Of a stretch of 64,000 nt of DNA, positions 45,118 to 56,566 are shown in pieces. Positions within the stretch are counted from its first letter, which is position 1; every line of letters begins with the position of its first letter. The DNA is from Myxococcus dinghuensis (GTDB lineage: Bacteria > Myxococcota > Myxococcia > Myxococcales > Myxococcaceae): assembly GCF_024198235.1 (NCBI RefSeq), contig NZ_JAKCFB010000018.1, positions 1 through 64,000 on the forward strand, in the 5' to 3' direction. The position numbers and the translations under genes are program-made. Below the pieces are notes generated by a model that saw only the letters and a list, made by a program, of their open reading frames with translations, ran no database searches and was not told the DNA's origin.

Positions 45118-45411
45118 ATGAACCTCAACTCCCTCAAGAAGATGGACAAGGACGACCTGCTCAACCTCATCGGCTTGGAGACCCGCCGCAGCGCGGCCGA
45201 GGACGTGCTGCCCGTGCTGGGCGCGTTCGCCGCCGGCCTGCTGGTGGGCGCGGGCCTGGGCCTGCTCCTGGCGCCCAAGCCGGGCAACCAGCTTCGTGAC
45301 GACCTGAGGCAGAAGCTGCAGAGCGGCCAGGACTACCTCTCCAACACGCTGCAGCCGCGGGGCGAGAGCGCCGCGTCGCAGCCCCCGGCGTCCGTGTCCC
45401 GCACGGCCTGA
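45118..45411 (+). CDS. YtxH-like small membrane protein
   Basis: Protein of 97 residues. N-terminal basic helix (MNLNSLKKMDKDDLLNLIGL), then AFAAGLLVGAGLGLLLAPKP with the small-xxx-small pattern and AP-x-G turn typical of YtxH proteins, then LRDDLRQKLQSGQDYLSNTL. YtxH proteins are general stress proteins of unknown mechanism. CCGGAG precedes the ATG at 45118. Last of the five-gene membrane cluster. Confidence 0.75.
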   Translation: MNLNSLKKMDKDDLLNLIGLETRRSAAEDVLPVLGAFAAGLLVGAGLGLLLAPKPGNQLRDDLRQKLQSGQDYLSNTLQPRGESAASQPPASVSRTA

Positions 45412-45518
45412 GCGCCGCGCGCGGACTCGGGCTCCACCTTCCGGGCCTCCATCCACGTCCCTCTCGGGCGTCGGGTGGGGGCCCGCGTGATTGCCGGGCG
45501 GGTGTAGACTCCGCCGCC

Positions 45519-46427
45519 GTGAGCGAGACGACCAAGGGTGGTGGTGGACTGGGGCCGGTGGAGCCGGAGAGCGCGCTCGCGCGCCTGCGCGCGCTGGAGA
45601 CGCTCGAGTCCGGCTACGAGGCGTGGCTGGAGCTGAAGCTGGAGCACGCCGCGTCCCGCGCGAGGTTCCTCGAGGAGCGCGAGAAGCTGGACCAGCAGGG
45701 CTCGTTCCTGTTGGGCGCGGTGCGCGCGGCGGGCGTGGAGCCCGCGCCCTCCACCGAGCCGGGGCTGGTGGCCGCGTCCGCCTCCGCCGGTGATTTCCTG
45801 CGCGAGGCCGAGGGGCGCCTCGCCTCCACGCGCGCCGCGCTGGCGGAGCGGGAGGCCGCGTCCGAGGCGCGGTACGCGGAGGCCTTCGCGGAGATTCGCG
45901 GCACGCTGCGCGAGCGCGTCCAACGGCACCTGGCGGTCCACCGGCCGCGCCTGACGCTGCTGCTGCGCCGCGTGGGCACCGAGCGCTCCATCCTCCACGT
46001 CGAGCGGCTGTCGGGCGACACACCGGTGCTGCTGTGCTTCCTGTTCTCCGGACGCATCCCCTCGCGCCACGGCTTCCTGCTGGACGACTCCACGGAGGAC
46101 GTCGCGCTGGCGCCCGCGCCCCTCTACCCGGACGAGGGCGTGGAGCCCTCGCAGGTGCGCCCCGACGCCGCGGGGCTCGAGGCCCGCGTCAGCGAGGCCC
46201 AGGAGGTGGTGCCGCTCAAGGGCATGCTGCCGCTGAGGGTGCCGCGTCCGGGCGGCGGAGAGGACTTCTTCCGGCTGCTCCAGCGCGGCGCCGTCCTGGA
46301 GGTGGAGGTGGCCGAAGGGACGTCGTTCCGCAACGTCCTCTCGCGCGAGGAGTCCGAGCGCTTCGCCGGCCACCTCCTGCGCCTCAAGCTGTCCGGCCGC
46401 ATCGACCTGGACCTCGAGGCGGGGTGA
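45519..46427 (+). CDS. Hypothetical protein with coiled-coil N terminus
   Basis: Protein of 302 residues of no recognised family. Residues about 20-140 are helical and coiled-coil-like (ALARLRALETLESGYEAWLE, LASTRAALAEREAASEARYA). The rest is mixed alpha/beta (RPRLTLLLRRVGTERSILHV, LLCFLFSGRIPSRHGFLLDD). No signal peptide or membrane segment. GTG 45519 has no ribosome-binding site; TAGACT at 45505-45510 would start transcription within 2 nt of it. Convergent with the lipoprotein gene at 46444. Confidence 0.65.
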   Translation: MSETTKGGGGLGPVEPESALARLRALETLESGYEAWLELKLEHAASRARFLEEREKLDQQGSFLLGAVRAAGVEPAPSTEPGLVAASASAGDFLREAEGRLASTRAALAEREAASEARYAEAFAEIRGTLRERVQRHLAVHRPRLTLLLRRVGTERSILHVERLSGDTPVLLCFLFSGRIPSRHGFLLDDSTEDVALAPAPLYPDEGVEPSQVRPDAAGLEARVSEAQEVVPLKGMLPLRVPRPGGGEDFFRLLQRGAVLEVEVAEGTSFRNVLSREESERFAGHLLRLKLSGRIDLDLEAG

Positions 46428-46443
46428 GCGCCCGGGCGCGGGC

Positions 46444-47310
46444 CTACCGCGTGCGGACGATGCCCACGTCGGCGGTGCCCGCGAGCAGCGCGCTGCCGAT
46501 GAAGAGGTTGTCGGACTCGGCGCCGCCCAGGCGCACCGACTGGAAGATGACCATGTACAGCGCGTTGCGCGAGGGGAAGGCGGAGCCCGGAATCGTCATC
46601 CGCGCCTCGCGATGGGCGCCTGGCACCGCGACGAGTTGCAACAGCTCCACCGGCGTGGTGGGCATGCTGGAGTACGTCGGCTCACCCTTCTCGCCGTCCG
46701 AGCTCAGCGGCACCACCGTCACGAAGCCCAGCGTGCGCTCCTGGTTGGCGGGCGGGGCGGTGCGGTCGAACGTGAGGGCCGTGTTCGCGTCGAGCGTCAC
46801 GAACGCGGCGCCGCTGGGGCGGAACGCGGCGATGGACTCCTTCACCGGCGCGTCCTCGACCTGTCCGACGTAGCGCTTGCCGTCCTTGCTGGCGATGAAC
46901 TGGTAGGTGGCGCCGGACTGGTACGTCAGCTCCTCGTCCTCGCCGCCGACGCTGGTGAGGCTGTAGCTGCCGGAGCCGTCCTCTTCCAACACCGTGGCCA
47001 CGCCGCCCACCGGCTGGACCGACGCCTTGGCGCCCCCCACGCCGGAGGGCTGCGAGTTCTCGCCCTTCTTCGAGCCGAAGAACACGAGCGCCGCCGTCTG
47101 GGCGGGGAAGGTGAGGGTGTCGCCACCGTCCCACGTCCCGCCGTCGAAGCCCGCCGTCGCCGACGGGGAGATGGCCACCTCCGGCGTCGCCAGCAGGGTG
47201 CCCACCATGACGTGGTCCGCGGTGAGCTGGGCGCCTGTCTTCTCCAGGTCGCAGGCCAGGGGGGCAAGTGAGGTGGCGGTGAGGAGGGCGGCGAACAGGA
47301 GGCGTTTCAT
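46444..47310 (-). CDS. Hypothetical lipoprotein
   Basis: Protein of 288 residues. Signal peptide with lipobox (LLTATSLAPLACDLE, Cys at about residue 20). The remainder is beta-rich and Gly/Thr/Val-rich (GATYQFIASKDGKRYVGQVE) with no named domain. Probably outer-membrane or periplasmic. ATG 47310 has only a weak upstream GGGGAAA. TATGCT near 47345 on the minus strand could be its -10 region. Divergent from the CHASE2 cyclase gene. Confidence 0.7.
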   Translation of the reverse strand: MKRLLFAALLTATSLAPLACDLEKTGAQLTADHVMVGTLLATPEVAISPSATAGFDGGTWDGGDTLTFPAQTAALVFFGSKKGENSQPSGVGGAKASVQPVGGVATVLEEDGSGSYSLTSVGGEDEELTYQSGATYQFIASKDGKRYVGQVEDAPVKESIAAFRPSGAAFVTLDANTALTFDRTAPPANQERTLGFVTVVPLSSDGEKGEPTYSSMPTTPVELLQLVAVPGAHREARMTIPGSAFPSRNALYMVIFQSVRLGGAESDNLFIGSALLAGTADVGIVRTR

Positions 47311-47408
47311 CGAGATTTCCCCGGGTTGCGTCGAATGCGCCGAGCATAGCAGGGGCCCGTGACGCGAGGCCCGCGCGCTGGACGTCTCGGGGTATCCTCC
47401 GCGCAACC

Positions 47409-50015
47409 GTGCAAGGTCACCGTGTCCACTCCGCGAGTCGGCGCTTCTTCAAGCGGCTCGGCTTCTCCCTGGCGATGGCCATCTTCTTCGGCTGCGTGCT
47501 GGGGTTGCTCGTGTATCTCCGCGCGCCGCAGCCCGCGGCGCCCCGAGGGGACTCGCCCGCGTGGATGCCGTCGGGCGCCGTGGAGCTGGCGCAGGGCTGG
47601 CTGGAGGGGCTGGAGCGCTCCACGTACGACTGGCGCGTGCTGGAGCTGGGCGCGCGCTCGGAGCGTCCGGACGAGGCCGTCGTCGTGGCCATCGACGACG
47701 AGACGCTGGCCGAGGCCCGGCAGGACGACCGGCCGGGCGTGGCCACCCAGCCGTGGCCCCGACAGTTGGTGGGCGGCATGGTGCACCGGCTGGTGCAGGA
47801 GGGGGCGCTGCTGGTGCTCCTGGACCTGCCGTTCACGGAGCTGAGCCCCAACGCCTGCATCGACCCGAAGCTCTCCTCCCCGGCGTCGTCGAGCGACGAC
47901 GCCGCCTTCGGCGAGCTCCTCACGCGGGACGCGGGCCGGTCGCTGCTGGCCTTCTCGTGGGAGGCCCAGGGCTCGCGCGTGCTGCCCCCCGCGAACCGCC
48001 TGTGGCCGTACCGGGTGAAGGTGGGCACCTACCCGTCGACCGCCGAGGCGCGCGCGCGAGCGCAGGCGGTGCTCACGGTGCAGCGCCCCGCCTACGTGAT
48101 TCCCGCCGGGCGCCAGTCCGAGGTCTGGGGCGGCGCGACGGACGCGGCGGACGCGAAGGTGCTGGGCGCGCGGCTGGGTGTCTCGGGCGCCGTCGTCGAG
48201 GAGCGCCGCGCATCCGACGACACCTTCCGCCTGGGGACGACCGACCTCTTCGTGTCGCTGGCGGAGGTGCAGGTGGAGGGGCTGGATGCCTCCAGGCTGG
48301 TGGAGGTCCGCCAGCTCCAGCACCCCGTGGCGCCGCTGCTCGAGGGCGAGGCGGGTGGCTTCGGCGCCGTCACGCTGCCGGCGGACCCGGATGGCGTGGT
48401 GCGCGGAATCCCCCACCTGGTGTCCTACGCCGCGCGGGGCGGGCGCCACGTGCTGCCGTCGCTGCCCCTGGCGGCGGCGATGCGGCTGGCGAACACGCGC
48501 GCGCTCCGGTACGCGGACGGCCGGCTGTACGTGGGCGACGCCTACTCCGTGCCCATGGATGCGTCGGGCTACAGCCTCCTGCGCTGGAACGCGCCCACGG
48601 CGGGGCGGGGCTCGCGTGGGTCGCTGGCCCGCTCCATCCGCGCCTGGAACGTGCTGCTCAACGTCTTCGACGTGGCGGACGAGCGCCCGGCGCGCTTCGA
48701 CAACGACCTGGAGGGGCGCACCGTCGTCCTCACCCGCACCGCGGGCGAGCCGGGGCACCTGAAGCCCACGCCCATCGGTCCGGAGACGCCGGGGGGCGCC
48801 ATCCTGGGGCAGGCGCTGGTGAACCTCCTGCGCTCGGAGGGCATCACCCGGGCCGCGCCGGACTTCGACCTGATGGTGACGATGGGGCTCGCCTTCGCGG
48901 GGGCCTTCATGGCGCTGTCGCTCAGCTTCCTCCTGCGCTCCGTGCGGGGCGTGGTGCTCTACGTGGGCGGCCTGGCGGTGGCGAGCGTGGGCTACACCGT
49001 GGCGGCGGCCTACGTCTTCGTCGAGCAGCGCCTGTGGATCGCCATGGCGGGCCCGCTGCTGGCCATGGTGGGCGCCTTCGTCGTCACCACCCTCTACGCC
49101 TTCCGCAACGAGCAGCAGATCCGCGACTTCGTGCAGTCCGCGCTGGGCCGCTACGTCAGCCCGGAGGTGGCGCGGCTCGTCACGCGCGACTTGAGCCTGA
49201 TGCACCCCGAGCGTCGGCGCATGTCCGTGTACGTCTGCGACATCGAGGGCTTCACCCGCATGTCGGAGGGCCTGTCGCCCGAGCAGTTGGTGGGCTTGTT
49301 CAACGAGTACCTCCTGGAGATGGCGGCGGTGGTGCGCTCCACGGCGGGCCAGGTGGACAAGTACATCGGCGATTCGGTGATGGCCTTCTGGGGCGCGCCC
49401 GTGCGCACGGACCGCCACGCGCACCTGGCCTGTGAGGCCGCGCTGAAGATGCAGGCCGTGCTGGCCGACAAGCAGGACGCCTGGGAGAAGAAGTACGGCC
49501 GCCGCCTGAGCTTCCGCGCCGGCGTGGACACGGGCGAGGTGGTGGTGGGCGACATGGGCAGCGAGCTGAAGTCGCACTACACCGTGCTCGGCGACGCGGT
49601 GGGCCTGGCCGCGCGCCTGGAGACGCTGAACAAGGTGTACGGCACCTTCGCGCTGGTCGGGGACAACACGGTGGCGCTCGCGGCGGACAACTACGTGTTC
49701 CGGTTGGTGGACCGGGTGCGCTTGAAGGGGAGGGCCGAGCCGCTGAAGGTGCATGAGCTGGTCGGGCGGCGCGGAGAGCTCGGCCCGCCCGTGCAGGCGC
49801 TGCTCACCATGCACGAGAAGGCGCTGACGGCCTACCACCAGCGCCGCTTCGCGGAGGCCCACGTCCTGTTCGAGCGCGCCGCCACGGAGCTGAAGGACCC
49901 CGTGGCCGCCGTCTACGCCAGCCGCTGCGCGCGCTTCCTCTCCGCCGCGCCCCCCGCGGATTGGGATGGGGTCCACGCCCTGGAGGACCCGGGGCCCGGC
50001 GTCGTCGCGGCCTGA
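47409..50015 (+). CDS. CHASE2-domain class III adenylate/guanylate cyclase
   Basis: Membrane protein of 868 residues. TM at about 17-38 (LGFSLAMAIFFGCVLGLLVY), a CHASE2 extracytoplasmic sensor (about 60-470), three further TM segments (about 485-575), and a C-terminal class III cyclase domain (about 595-790). Metal and catalytic residues are in VYVCDIEGFTRMSEGLSPEQ and VDKYIGDSVMAFWGAPVR; ribose- and phosphate-contact residues are in FRAGVDTGEVVVGDMGS and YTVLGDAVGLAARLETLNKV. A TPR-like tail follows. It should make cAMP or cGMP in response to a periplasmic signal. GTG start; TATCCT at 47393-47398 gives a leader of about 4 nt. Confidence 0.88.
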   Translation: MQGHRVHSASRRFFKRLGFSLAMAIFFGCVLGLLVYLRAPQPAAPRGDSPAWMPSGAVELAQGWLEGLERSTYDWRVLELGARSERPDEAVVVAIDDETLAEARQDDRPGVATQPWPRQLVGGMVHRLVQEGALLVLLDLPFTELSPNACIDPKLSSPASSSDDAAFGELLTRDAGRSLLAFSWEAQGSRVLPPANRLWPYRVKVGTYPSTAEARARAQAVLTVQRPAYVIPAGRQSEVWGGATDAADAKVLGARLGVSGAVVEERRASDDTFRLGTTDLFVSLAEVQVEGLDASRLVEVRQLQHPVAPLLEGEAGGFGAVTLPADPDGVVRGIPHLVSYAARGGRHVLPSLPLAAAMRLANTRALRYADGRLYVGDAYSVPMDASGYSLLRWNAPTAGRGSRGSLARSIRAWNVLLNVFDVADERPARFDNDLEGRTVVLTRTAGEPGHLKPTPIGPETPGGAILGQALVNLLRSEGITRAAPDFDLMVTMGLAFAGAFMALSLSFLLRSVRGVVLYVGGLAVASVGYTVAAAYVFVEQRLWIAMAGPLLAMVGAFVVTTLYAFRNEQQIRDFVQSALGRYVSPEVARLVTRDLSLMHPERRRMSVYVCDIEGFTRMSEGLSPEQLVGLFNEYLLEMAAVVRSTAGQVDKYIGDSVMAFWGAPVRTDRHAHLACEAALKMQAVLADKQDAWEKKYGRRLSFRAGVDTGEVVVGDMGSELKSHYTVLGDAVGLAARLETLNKVYGTFALVGDNTVALAADNYVFRLVDRVRLKGRAEPLKVHELVGRRGELGPPVQALLTMHEKALTAYHQRRFAEAHVLFERAATELKDPVAAVYASRCARFLSAAPPADWDGVHALEDPGPGVVAA

Positions 50016-50031
50016 CGGGGAGGGGAGGGGC

Positions 50032-50406
50032 TCAGTCGTCGTCCGGGGCGGGCGTGTCCGGCTGCCCGAACAGCTCCGTCACCGGGGAGTCCCGCTCGAT
50101 GTGCTCGCTGACGACCCGCTGCATCTTCTCCGGCGTCATGGCGGAGTAGTACACCTCGCCGTCCCAGCCCATCAGCTGGTAGTCCTCGGGCGACAGCGGA
50201 TCCTTCTTGCGGCCCGTCTCCTCGCGGACGACGACGTTGGGCCCCATGTGGCAGAAGCCGTAGCAGCCGCCCCGGTACAGCTCGCAGCGCGGCACCAGGC
50301 CCCGGGCGGAGAGCGCGTCCCGCGCCGCGGCGTACACCGCGTCCGCGCCTCCCGCCTTGCAGGAGGAGCCCTTGCACACTGACAAGCGGTAGCGCTTCGT
50401 CACCAC
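50032..50406 (-). CDS. Thioredoxin-like [2Fe-2S] ferredoxin-domain protein
   Basis: Protein of 124 residues with the TRX-like [2Fe-2S] pattern: Cys11 and Cys16 (SVCKGSSCKAGG) and the distal pair in LYRGGCYGFCHMGPNVVV. This Cx4C...Cx3C layout is that of NuoE and of small free ferredoxins. It lies downstream of nuoI on the same strand, but a hairpin separates the two, so membership of complex I is unproven. The acidic tail ends DTPAPDDD. GTG start at 50406. Confidence 0.8.
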   Translation of the reverse strand: MVTKRYRLSVCKGSSCKAGGADAVYAAARDALSARGLVPRCELYRGGCYGFCHMGPNVVVREETGRKKDPLSPEDYQLMGWDGEVYYSAMTPEKMQRVVSEHIERDSPVTELFGQPDTPAPDDD

Positions 50407-50534
50407 GACACCACCCTACGGAGTCCCCACCGTGGGGAAAAGCCACGCGCCCCGGACACCGTGCGCCTGACTGCACTTCGCCCCACGCCGGGATTGAAGA
50501 GCTGCAGCGTCACCACCAGCACCCTCAAACGCAT

Positions 50535-50574
50535 CCGGCCCGCCTACCGCTGTGGAAGCGGGGAGGCGGGCCGG
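50535..50574 (-). terminator. Terminator-like hairpin after nuoI
   Basis: CCGGCCCGCCT (50535-50545) pairs perfectly with AGGCGGGCCGG (50564-50574), and an inner CCGCT/AGCGG pair extends the stem. On the minus strand it lies 40 bp after the nuoI stop and is followed by a short TTT. It likely ends the nuoC-nuoI transcript. Confidence 0.55.
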
Positions 50575-50613
50575 CATTCCCAGGCCCCTACGGGCCGGGG
50601 GATGGGAATGGAT

Positions 50614-51381
50614 CTACTTGATGAACTTCGTCACCTGGATGGGACCCTGCTGCGTCACCACCGCGTGGCCATGCGCGCCGGCCTTGCCGTGGCCGTGGTC
50701 GTGCCCCGCACCCATCGCGGGCGTCTTGAGCTGCACCAGGCCCTCGCCGATGCGCGTGTGGGCCTCCTTGTGGACGTGGTGCGGCTCCTCGGAGCCCTCG
50801 CGCTTGTTCCACGGGTCCGACGGGTGCGACACCGGCGGCCCCTTGAGCAGCTTGGGGATGTCGTAGACGAAGTTCTGCCGCGTGTACTCGGACGGCGTGT
50901 GCATGTACGTGTCCATGCGGATGGCGTCCTTGGGGCACGCGTCCACGCACAGGCCACACACGATGCAGCGCAGCTCGTCGATGACGAACTGGGTCGGGTA
51001 CTTCTCGATGACGCGGGACTCCGACTCCCCGTCCGTCTCCTCGTACTCGCCCGCCTCGATGTAGATGCACTGCGCCGGGCAGATGGTGGCGCACATGTAG
51101 CAAGCCACGCAGCGCGGCTTGCCGTCCTCGCGCGGGACCAGGCGGTGGAGGCCACGGTACCCCTCGGGGTAGATGGGCTTCTCCTCCGGGTACTCCACCG
51201 TCGTCATCAGGCTGCTGCCGGTACGGTCCAGCACCTGCGTGTTCGTGTCCCGCGTCCCGAAGAGGTTGCGGAAGAAGTGCTTGGTGGTGATGGCCAGGCC
51301 GTGCAGCAGGCCCGGGATGTAGATCCGCTCGCGGACGTCCGTGCGGGGATCCTGGGTGACCTTGGTAACCTTGATCGCCAT
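50614..51381 (-). CDS. nuoI: NADH-quinone oxidoreductase subunit I
   Basis: Complex I subunit carrying clusters N6a and N6b. The protein has 255 residues. Two 4Fe-4S motifs: [20 protein letters not shown] and [20 protein letters not shown]. The C-terminal ~60 residues are an unusual His/Gly-rich tail ([16 protein letters not shown]), absent from most NuoI proteins. It follows nuoH by 30 bp and is the last gene of this block. nuoJ-N are not in the window. Confidence 0.95.
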   Translation of the reverse strand: MAIKVTKVTQDPRTDVRERIYIPGLLHGLAITTKHFFRNLFGTRDTNTQVLDRTGSSLMTTVEYPEEKPIYPEGYRGLHRLVPREDGKPRCVACYMCATICPAQCIYIEAGEYEETDGESESRVIEKYPTQFVIDELRCIVCGLCVDACPKDAIRMDTYMHTPSEYTRQNFVYDIPKLLKGPPVSHPSDPWNKREGSEEPHHVHKEAHTRIGEGLVQLKTPAMGAGHDHGHGKAGAHGHAVVTQQGPIQVTKFIK

Positions 51382-51411
51382 GGTGATGTCTCGATTCCCG
51401 GTCGCCCGAGG

Positions 51412-52844
51412 CTAGTGCGAGGACGCCGCGCTGGCGTGTGAGGGCAGCGCGTGGGCGTCATGCCCGTGGCCGTGGTCGTGGCCGCCGTGAGCCCCGTGCG
51501 CGCCGCCATGCGCCCCGTGCTCCGCCGACTCCTGCTTCGTCATCGTCAGCACCATCAGCACCCCAATCTCCAGCAGGCCCACCACGCCCAGCGCCCGCAG
51601 GGACGGATCCCACAGCACCAGCGCGCCGGAGACGAACACGTTCGCCAGGCCGAGCGGCAGGAGGATCTTCCAGCCCAGCGTCTGGATCTGGTCGTAGCGG
51701 AAGCGCGGGAAGGTCCAGCGGATGACCAGCTGCACCCAGATGAGGAAGAGCACCTTCAGCCAGAACACCGTGCCCAGCAGGGTGCCGTACAGCCACCCGT
51801 GCTCCTGCATCAGCGGCTGGCTCGCCAGCCACTCGCCGCCGAAGGGCAGGTGGTGGCCGCCGAAGAACAGCGCCGTCGTCACGCCGGCCAGCACCACGAC
51901 CTCCACGAACTCGGAGATCATGAACATGCCGAACTTCATGCCGGAGTACTCCACGAAGTAGCCGATGATCTCCGACTCGCCTTCCGGCACGTCGAACGGG
52001 GCGCGCTTGGTCTCCGCGAAGGACGCGGCGAAGAAGCCGATGAACCCGATGGGCTGCAGGATGATGCCCCAGGCCGGCAGGCCCAGGTCGAACGGGCCGT
52101 CCGTGCGCCACAGGTAGCGCGCCTGGCCGGTGGCGTCCGCGCCGGCGACCGCCAGGTCACCGACGATGGCCGGCAGCTGCACGGAGGAGAACGCCAGGAA
52201 CAGGCCGATGAGGGACAGGCCCAGCGCGACCTCGTAGGAGATCATCTGCGAGGAGGCGCGCACGCCGCCCAGCAGCGCGAACTTGTTGTTGGAGGACCAG
52301 CCGGCGAGCGCCGTGCCGTAGACCGCCAGCGACGCGATGGCCAGCAGGTACAGCACGCCGAAGTCCGGCGTCGCCACCACCATGTCCACCCGGTGCCCGA
52401 AGACGGTGACGGACGGGCCGGCGGGCACCACCGCGAACAGCGCGAACACCGGCGCGAACGCGAGGATGGGACCCAGCTTGAACAGGAAGCGGTTGGCCGC
52501 GCCCGGGACGAAGTCCTCCTTCGTCAGCATCTTCAGCACGTCCGTGAGGATGTGCGGGATGCCGGCCAGGGAGCGGTTGCGGATGCCGGGCAGGTTGATG
52601 CGCGCGCGGTTGGGACCCACGCGGTCCTGCATCAGCGCGCTCCACTTGCGCTCGGCGAGCGTGAGGAGCGTGGCGATGATCATCACGAAGACGAGCATCA
52701 GGAACACGATGTTCGACAGGCGGCTGGCGCCCGTGAACAGGTGCTCTTCGGCCAGGCCGGCCACCGCGTAGGCCGCGGCGGAGACTCCCGCCAGGGCGCC
52801 AGTGATGGTGGCCATCGCCACGAGGACAGTCAGTACGCGCTTCA

Positions 52845-52845
<1 letters not shown>
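51412..52845 (-). CDS. nuoH: NADH-quinone oxidoreductase subunit H
   Basis: Membrane subunit of the quinone-binding region, 477 residues; family length is about 330-430. Hydrophobic core with family motifs RVGPNRARINLPGIRNRS, ASSQMISYEVALGLSLIGLF, PFDVPEGESEIIGYFVEYS and WVQLVIRWTFPRFRYDQ. The C terminus ends in a His-rich tail (GGHDHGHGHDAHALPSH). The start overlaps the nuoG stop by one base (TGATG). Confidence 0.95.
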
Positions 52846-54724
<1,879 letters not shown>

Positions 54725-54728
<4 letters not shown>

Positions 54729-55984
54729 TGCTCGACCTCGCCGCCAATCATGTTGATGGTGTCAAACGTGGGGATGAGGTCCGCCAGCATCTTGCCTTCG
54801 ATGATGTGGGGGACCGCCGCCAGCACCGGGAAACCCGGGGCGCGCACGTGCACCTTGTACGGACGCCCGCGACCGTCGCTCACGAGGTACCAGCCCAGCT
54901 CGCCGTTCGAGGCCTCGGTGGCGTCGTAGACCTCACCGGGGGGCACCTGGATGCCCTCCATCACCAGCTTGAAGTGCGCCATGACGCCCTCGATGGTGCC
55001 GTAGACCTCCGGCTTGGGCGGCAGGGCGATGCGCCAGTCATCCACGATGATGGGGCCCGTGGGGATGGTGTCGAGTGCCTGGCGGATGATGCGGATGGAC
55101 TGACGCATCTCCTCCATGCGGACGAGGTAGCGGTCGTAGTTGTCGCCGTGCTCGCCCACCGGGACGTCGAAGTCGAAGCGCTCGTAGACCCAGTATGGGT
55201 GCGCCTTGCGCAGGTCGTGCGCCACGCCGCAGGCGCGCAGCGCGGGGCCCGTCCAGCCGTAGTCGATGGCGTCGTCGGCGCTGATGATGCCGGTGCCCTT
55301 GGTGCGGTCCACGAAGATGCGGTTGCGCGTGAGCAGCCCGTCCATCTCGACGAGCAGCTCCTCGGTGCGCGTCAGCGTTTTGCGGACCTTGTCCGCCCAG
55401 CCGTCCGGCAGGTCGCGGTTGATGCCGCCCACGCGGCCGAAGCTCGTCGTCAGGCGCGCGCCGGTCAGCTCCGTGACGCGGTCCTGGATGAGCTCGCGGG
55501 CCTCCATGCCGTAGAGGAACGGCGCGAAGCCGCCCATCTCCAGGCCGGTGGCGCCCACGCACGTCAGGTGGTCCGTCAGCCGGTGCAGCTCGCTGCCGAT
55601 GACGCGGATGTACTGGGCGCGCTCCGGAATCTCCAGGCCGATGAGCTTCTCCACGGCGTTGAGGAAGCCGAAGTTGTTCATCATCGCGGACAGGTAGTTG
55701 AGCCGGTCCGTGTACGGCAGGCACTGCGTCCAGGTGACGTTCTCGCAGCTCTTCTGGAAGCCGCGATGGAGGAAGCCGATCTCCGGGTCGATCTTGACGA
55801 TGGTCTCGCCGTCCAGCTCCACCTTGAGTCGCACGGTGCCGTGCGTGGCGGGGTGGGACGGGCCCATGTTGATGACCATGTGCTTCGCCTGGAGATGCGA
55901 TTCGAGCTCGCCCTCCGGCGGCAGGGAGCCGTCGGTGTCCGGATTGTGGCCCTTCGCTTCGGGCATCGTGTGGCTGTCGGCCAT
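54725..55984 (-). CDS. nuoD: NADH-quinone oxidoreductase subunit D
   Basis: Quinone-site subunit (49 kDa homologue) of 419 residues. Family motifs HMVINMGPSHPATHGTVRLK, DPEIGFLHRGFQKSCENVTW, PYTDRLNYLSAMMNNFGFLN and the C-terminal DLIPTFDTINMIGGEVE are all present. The N terminus has ~30 extra residues before the core. Starts 11 bp after the nuoC stop. Confidence 0.97.
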
Positions 55985-55995
55985 GGTGAGAGTCC

Positions 55996-56541
55996 TCAGG
56001 AGTGCCCGCTGGTGCCGGGACCGCGGAAGATGTCCTTGATGGGGCGCTCGGGGATGAGCGGCTGCCGGTCACGCAGCGCGTAGTCCTTGCGCAGCGGGTG
56101 GCCCTGGAACTCCTCGTACAGGAGGATGCGGCGCAGGTCCGGGTGGCCGTCGAAGCGGATGCCGTAGAAGTCCCAGACCAGTCGCTCCCACCAGTTCGCC
56201 CCGCGGTACAGGGGCGTCAGGGAGGGGATCGACGGCTGGGCCTCGCTCACGCGCACCTTGAGGCGCACGTGCTCGTTCCGCTTGAGCGAGTACAGGATGT
56301 AGACGACCTCGAAGCGCGGGTCGTTCTCCGCCAGGTGCAGGCGATCGACGCCGTCCATGGAGCCGAACAGCTTGAACTCCAGTTCCGGATCGTTCTTCAG
56401 GAGCGTGGCGACCTTCGGGAGCGAGTCGGCATGGATGACGGCCCAGGCGCCGCCCGCCCGGTCCACGTAGCGTTCCACCACCGCCTCGGGAAAGTGGGCG
56501 GAGACCCTGTCCAACGCGAAAGTGCTCAAGGGGGGACCCAA
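55996..56541 (-). CDS. nuoC: NADH-quinone oxidoreductase subunit C
   Basis: Peripheral-arm subunit (30 kDa homologue) of 181 residues. Core motif WWERLVWDFYGIRFDGHPDL followed by RRILLYEEFQGHPLRKDYAL, the normal signature. No ATG is in frame; TTG 56541 is the most likely start, with another TTG at 56529, and neither has a Shine-Dalgarno site. First gene of the nuoCDGHI block. A strong promoter-like pair lies just upstream. Confidence 0.93.
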   Translation of the reverse strand: MGPPLSTFALDRVSAHFPEAVVERYVDRAGGAWAVIHADSLPKVATLLKNDPELEFKLFGSMDGVDRLHLAENDPRFEVVYILYSLKRNEHVRLKVRVSEAQPSIPSLTPLYRGANWWERLVWDFYGIRFDGHPDLRRILLYEEFQGHPLRKDYALRDRQPLIPERPIKDIFRGPGTSGHS

Positions 56542-56566
56542 TGACTGAGGGAGAAGAATCCGCGGC

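Noticed and set aside
43645..45411. Prophage lysis cassette, suggested by the holin-like gene
   Set aside because: No endolysin, capsid, tail, integrase or attachment site is nearby. The neighbours are DUF3618/YtxH-type stress proteins.
47307..49976. 889-residue minus-strand frame opposite the CHASE2 cyclase
   Set aside because: It has no recognisable motif, while the plus-strand frame has all cyclase residues.
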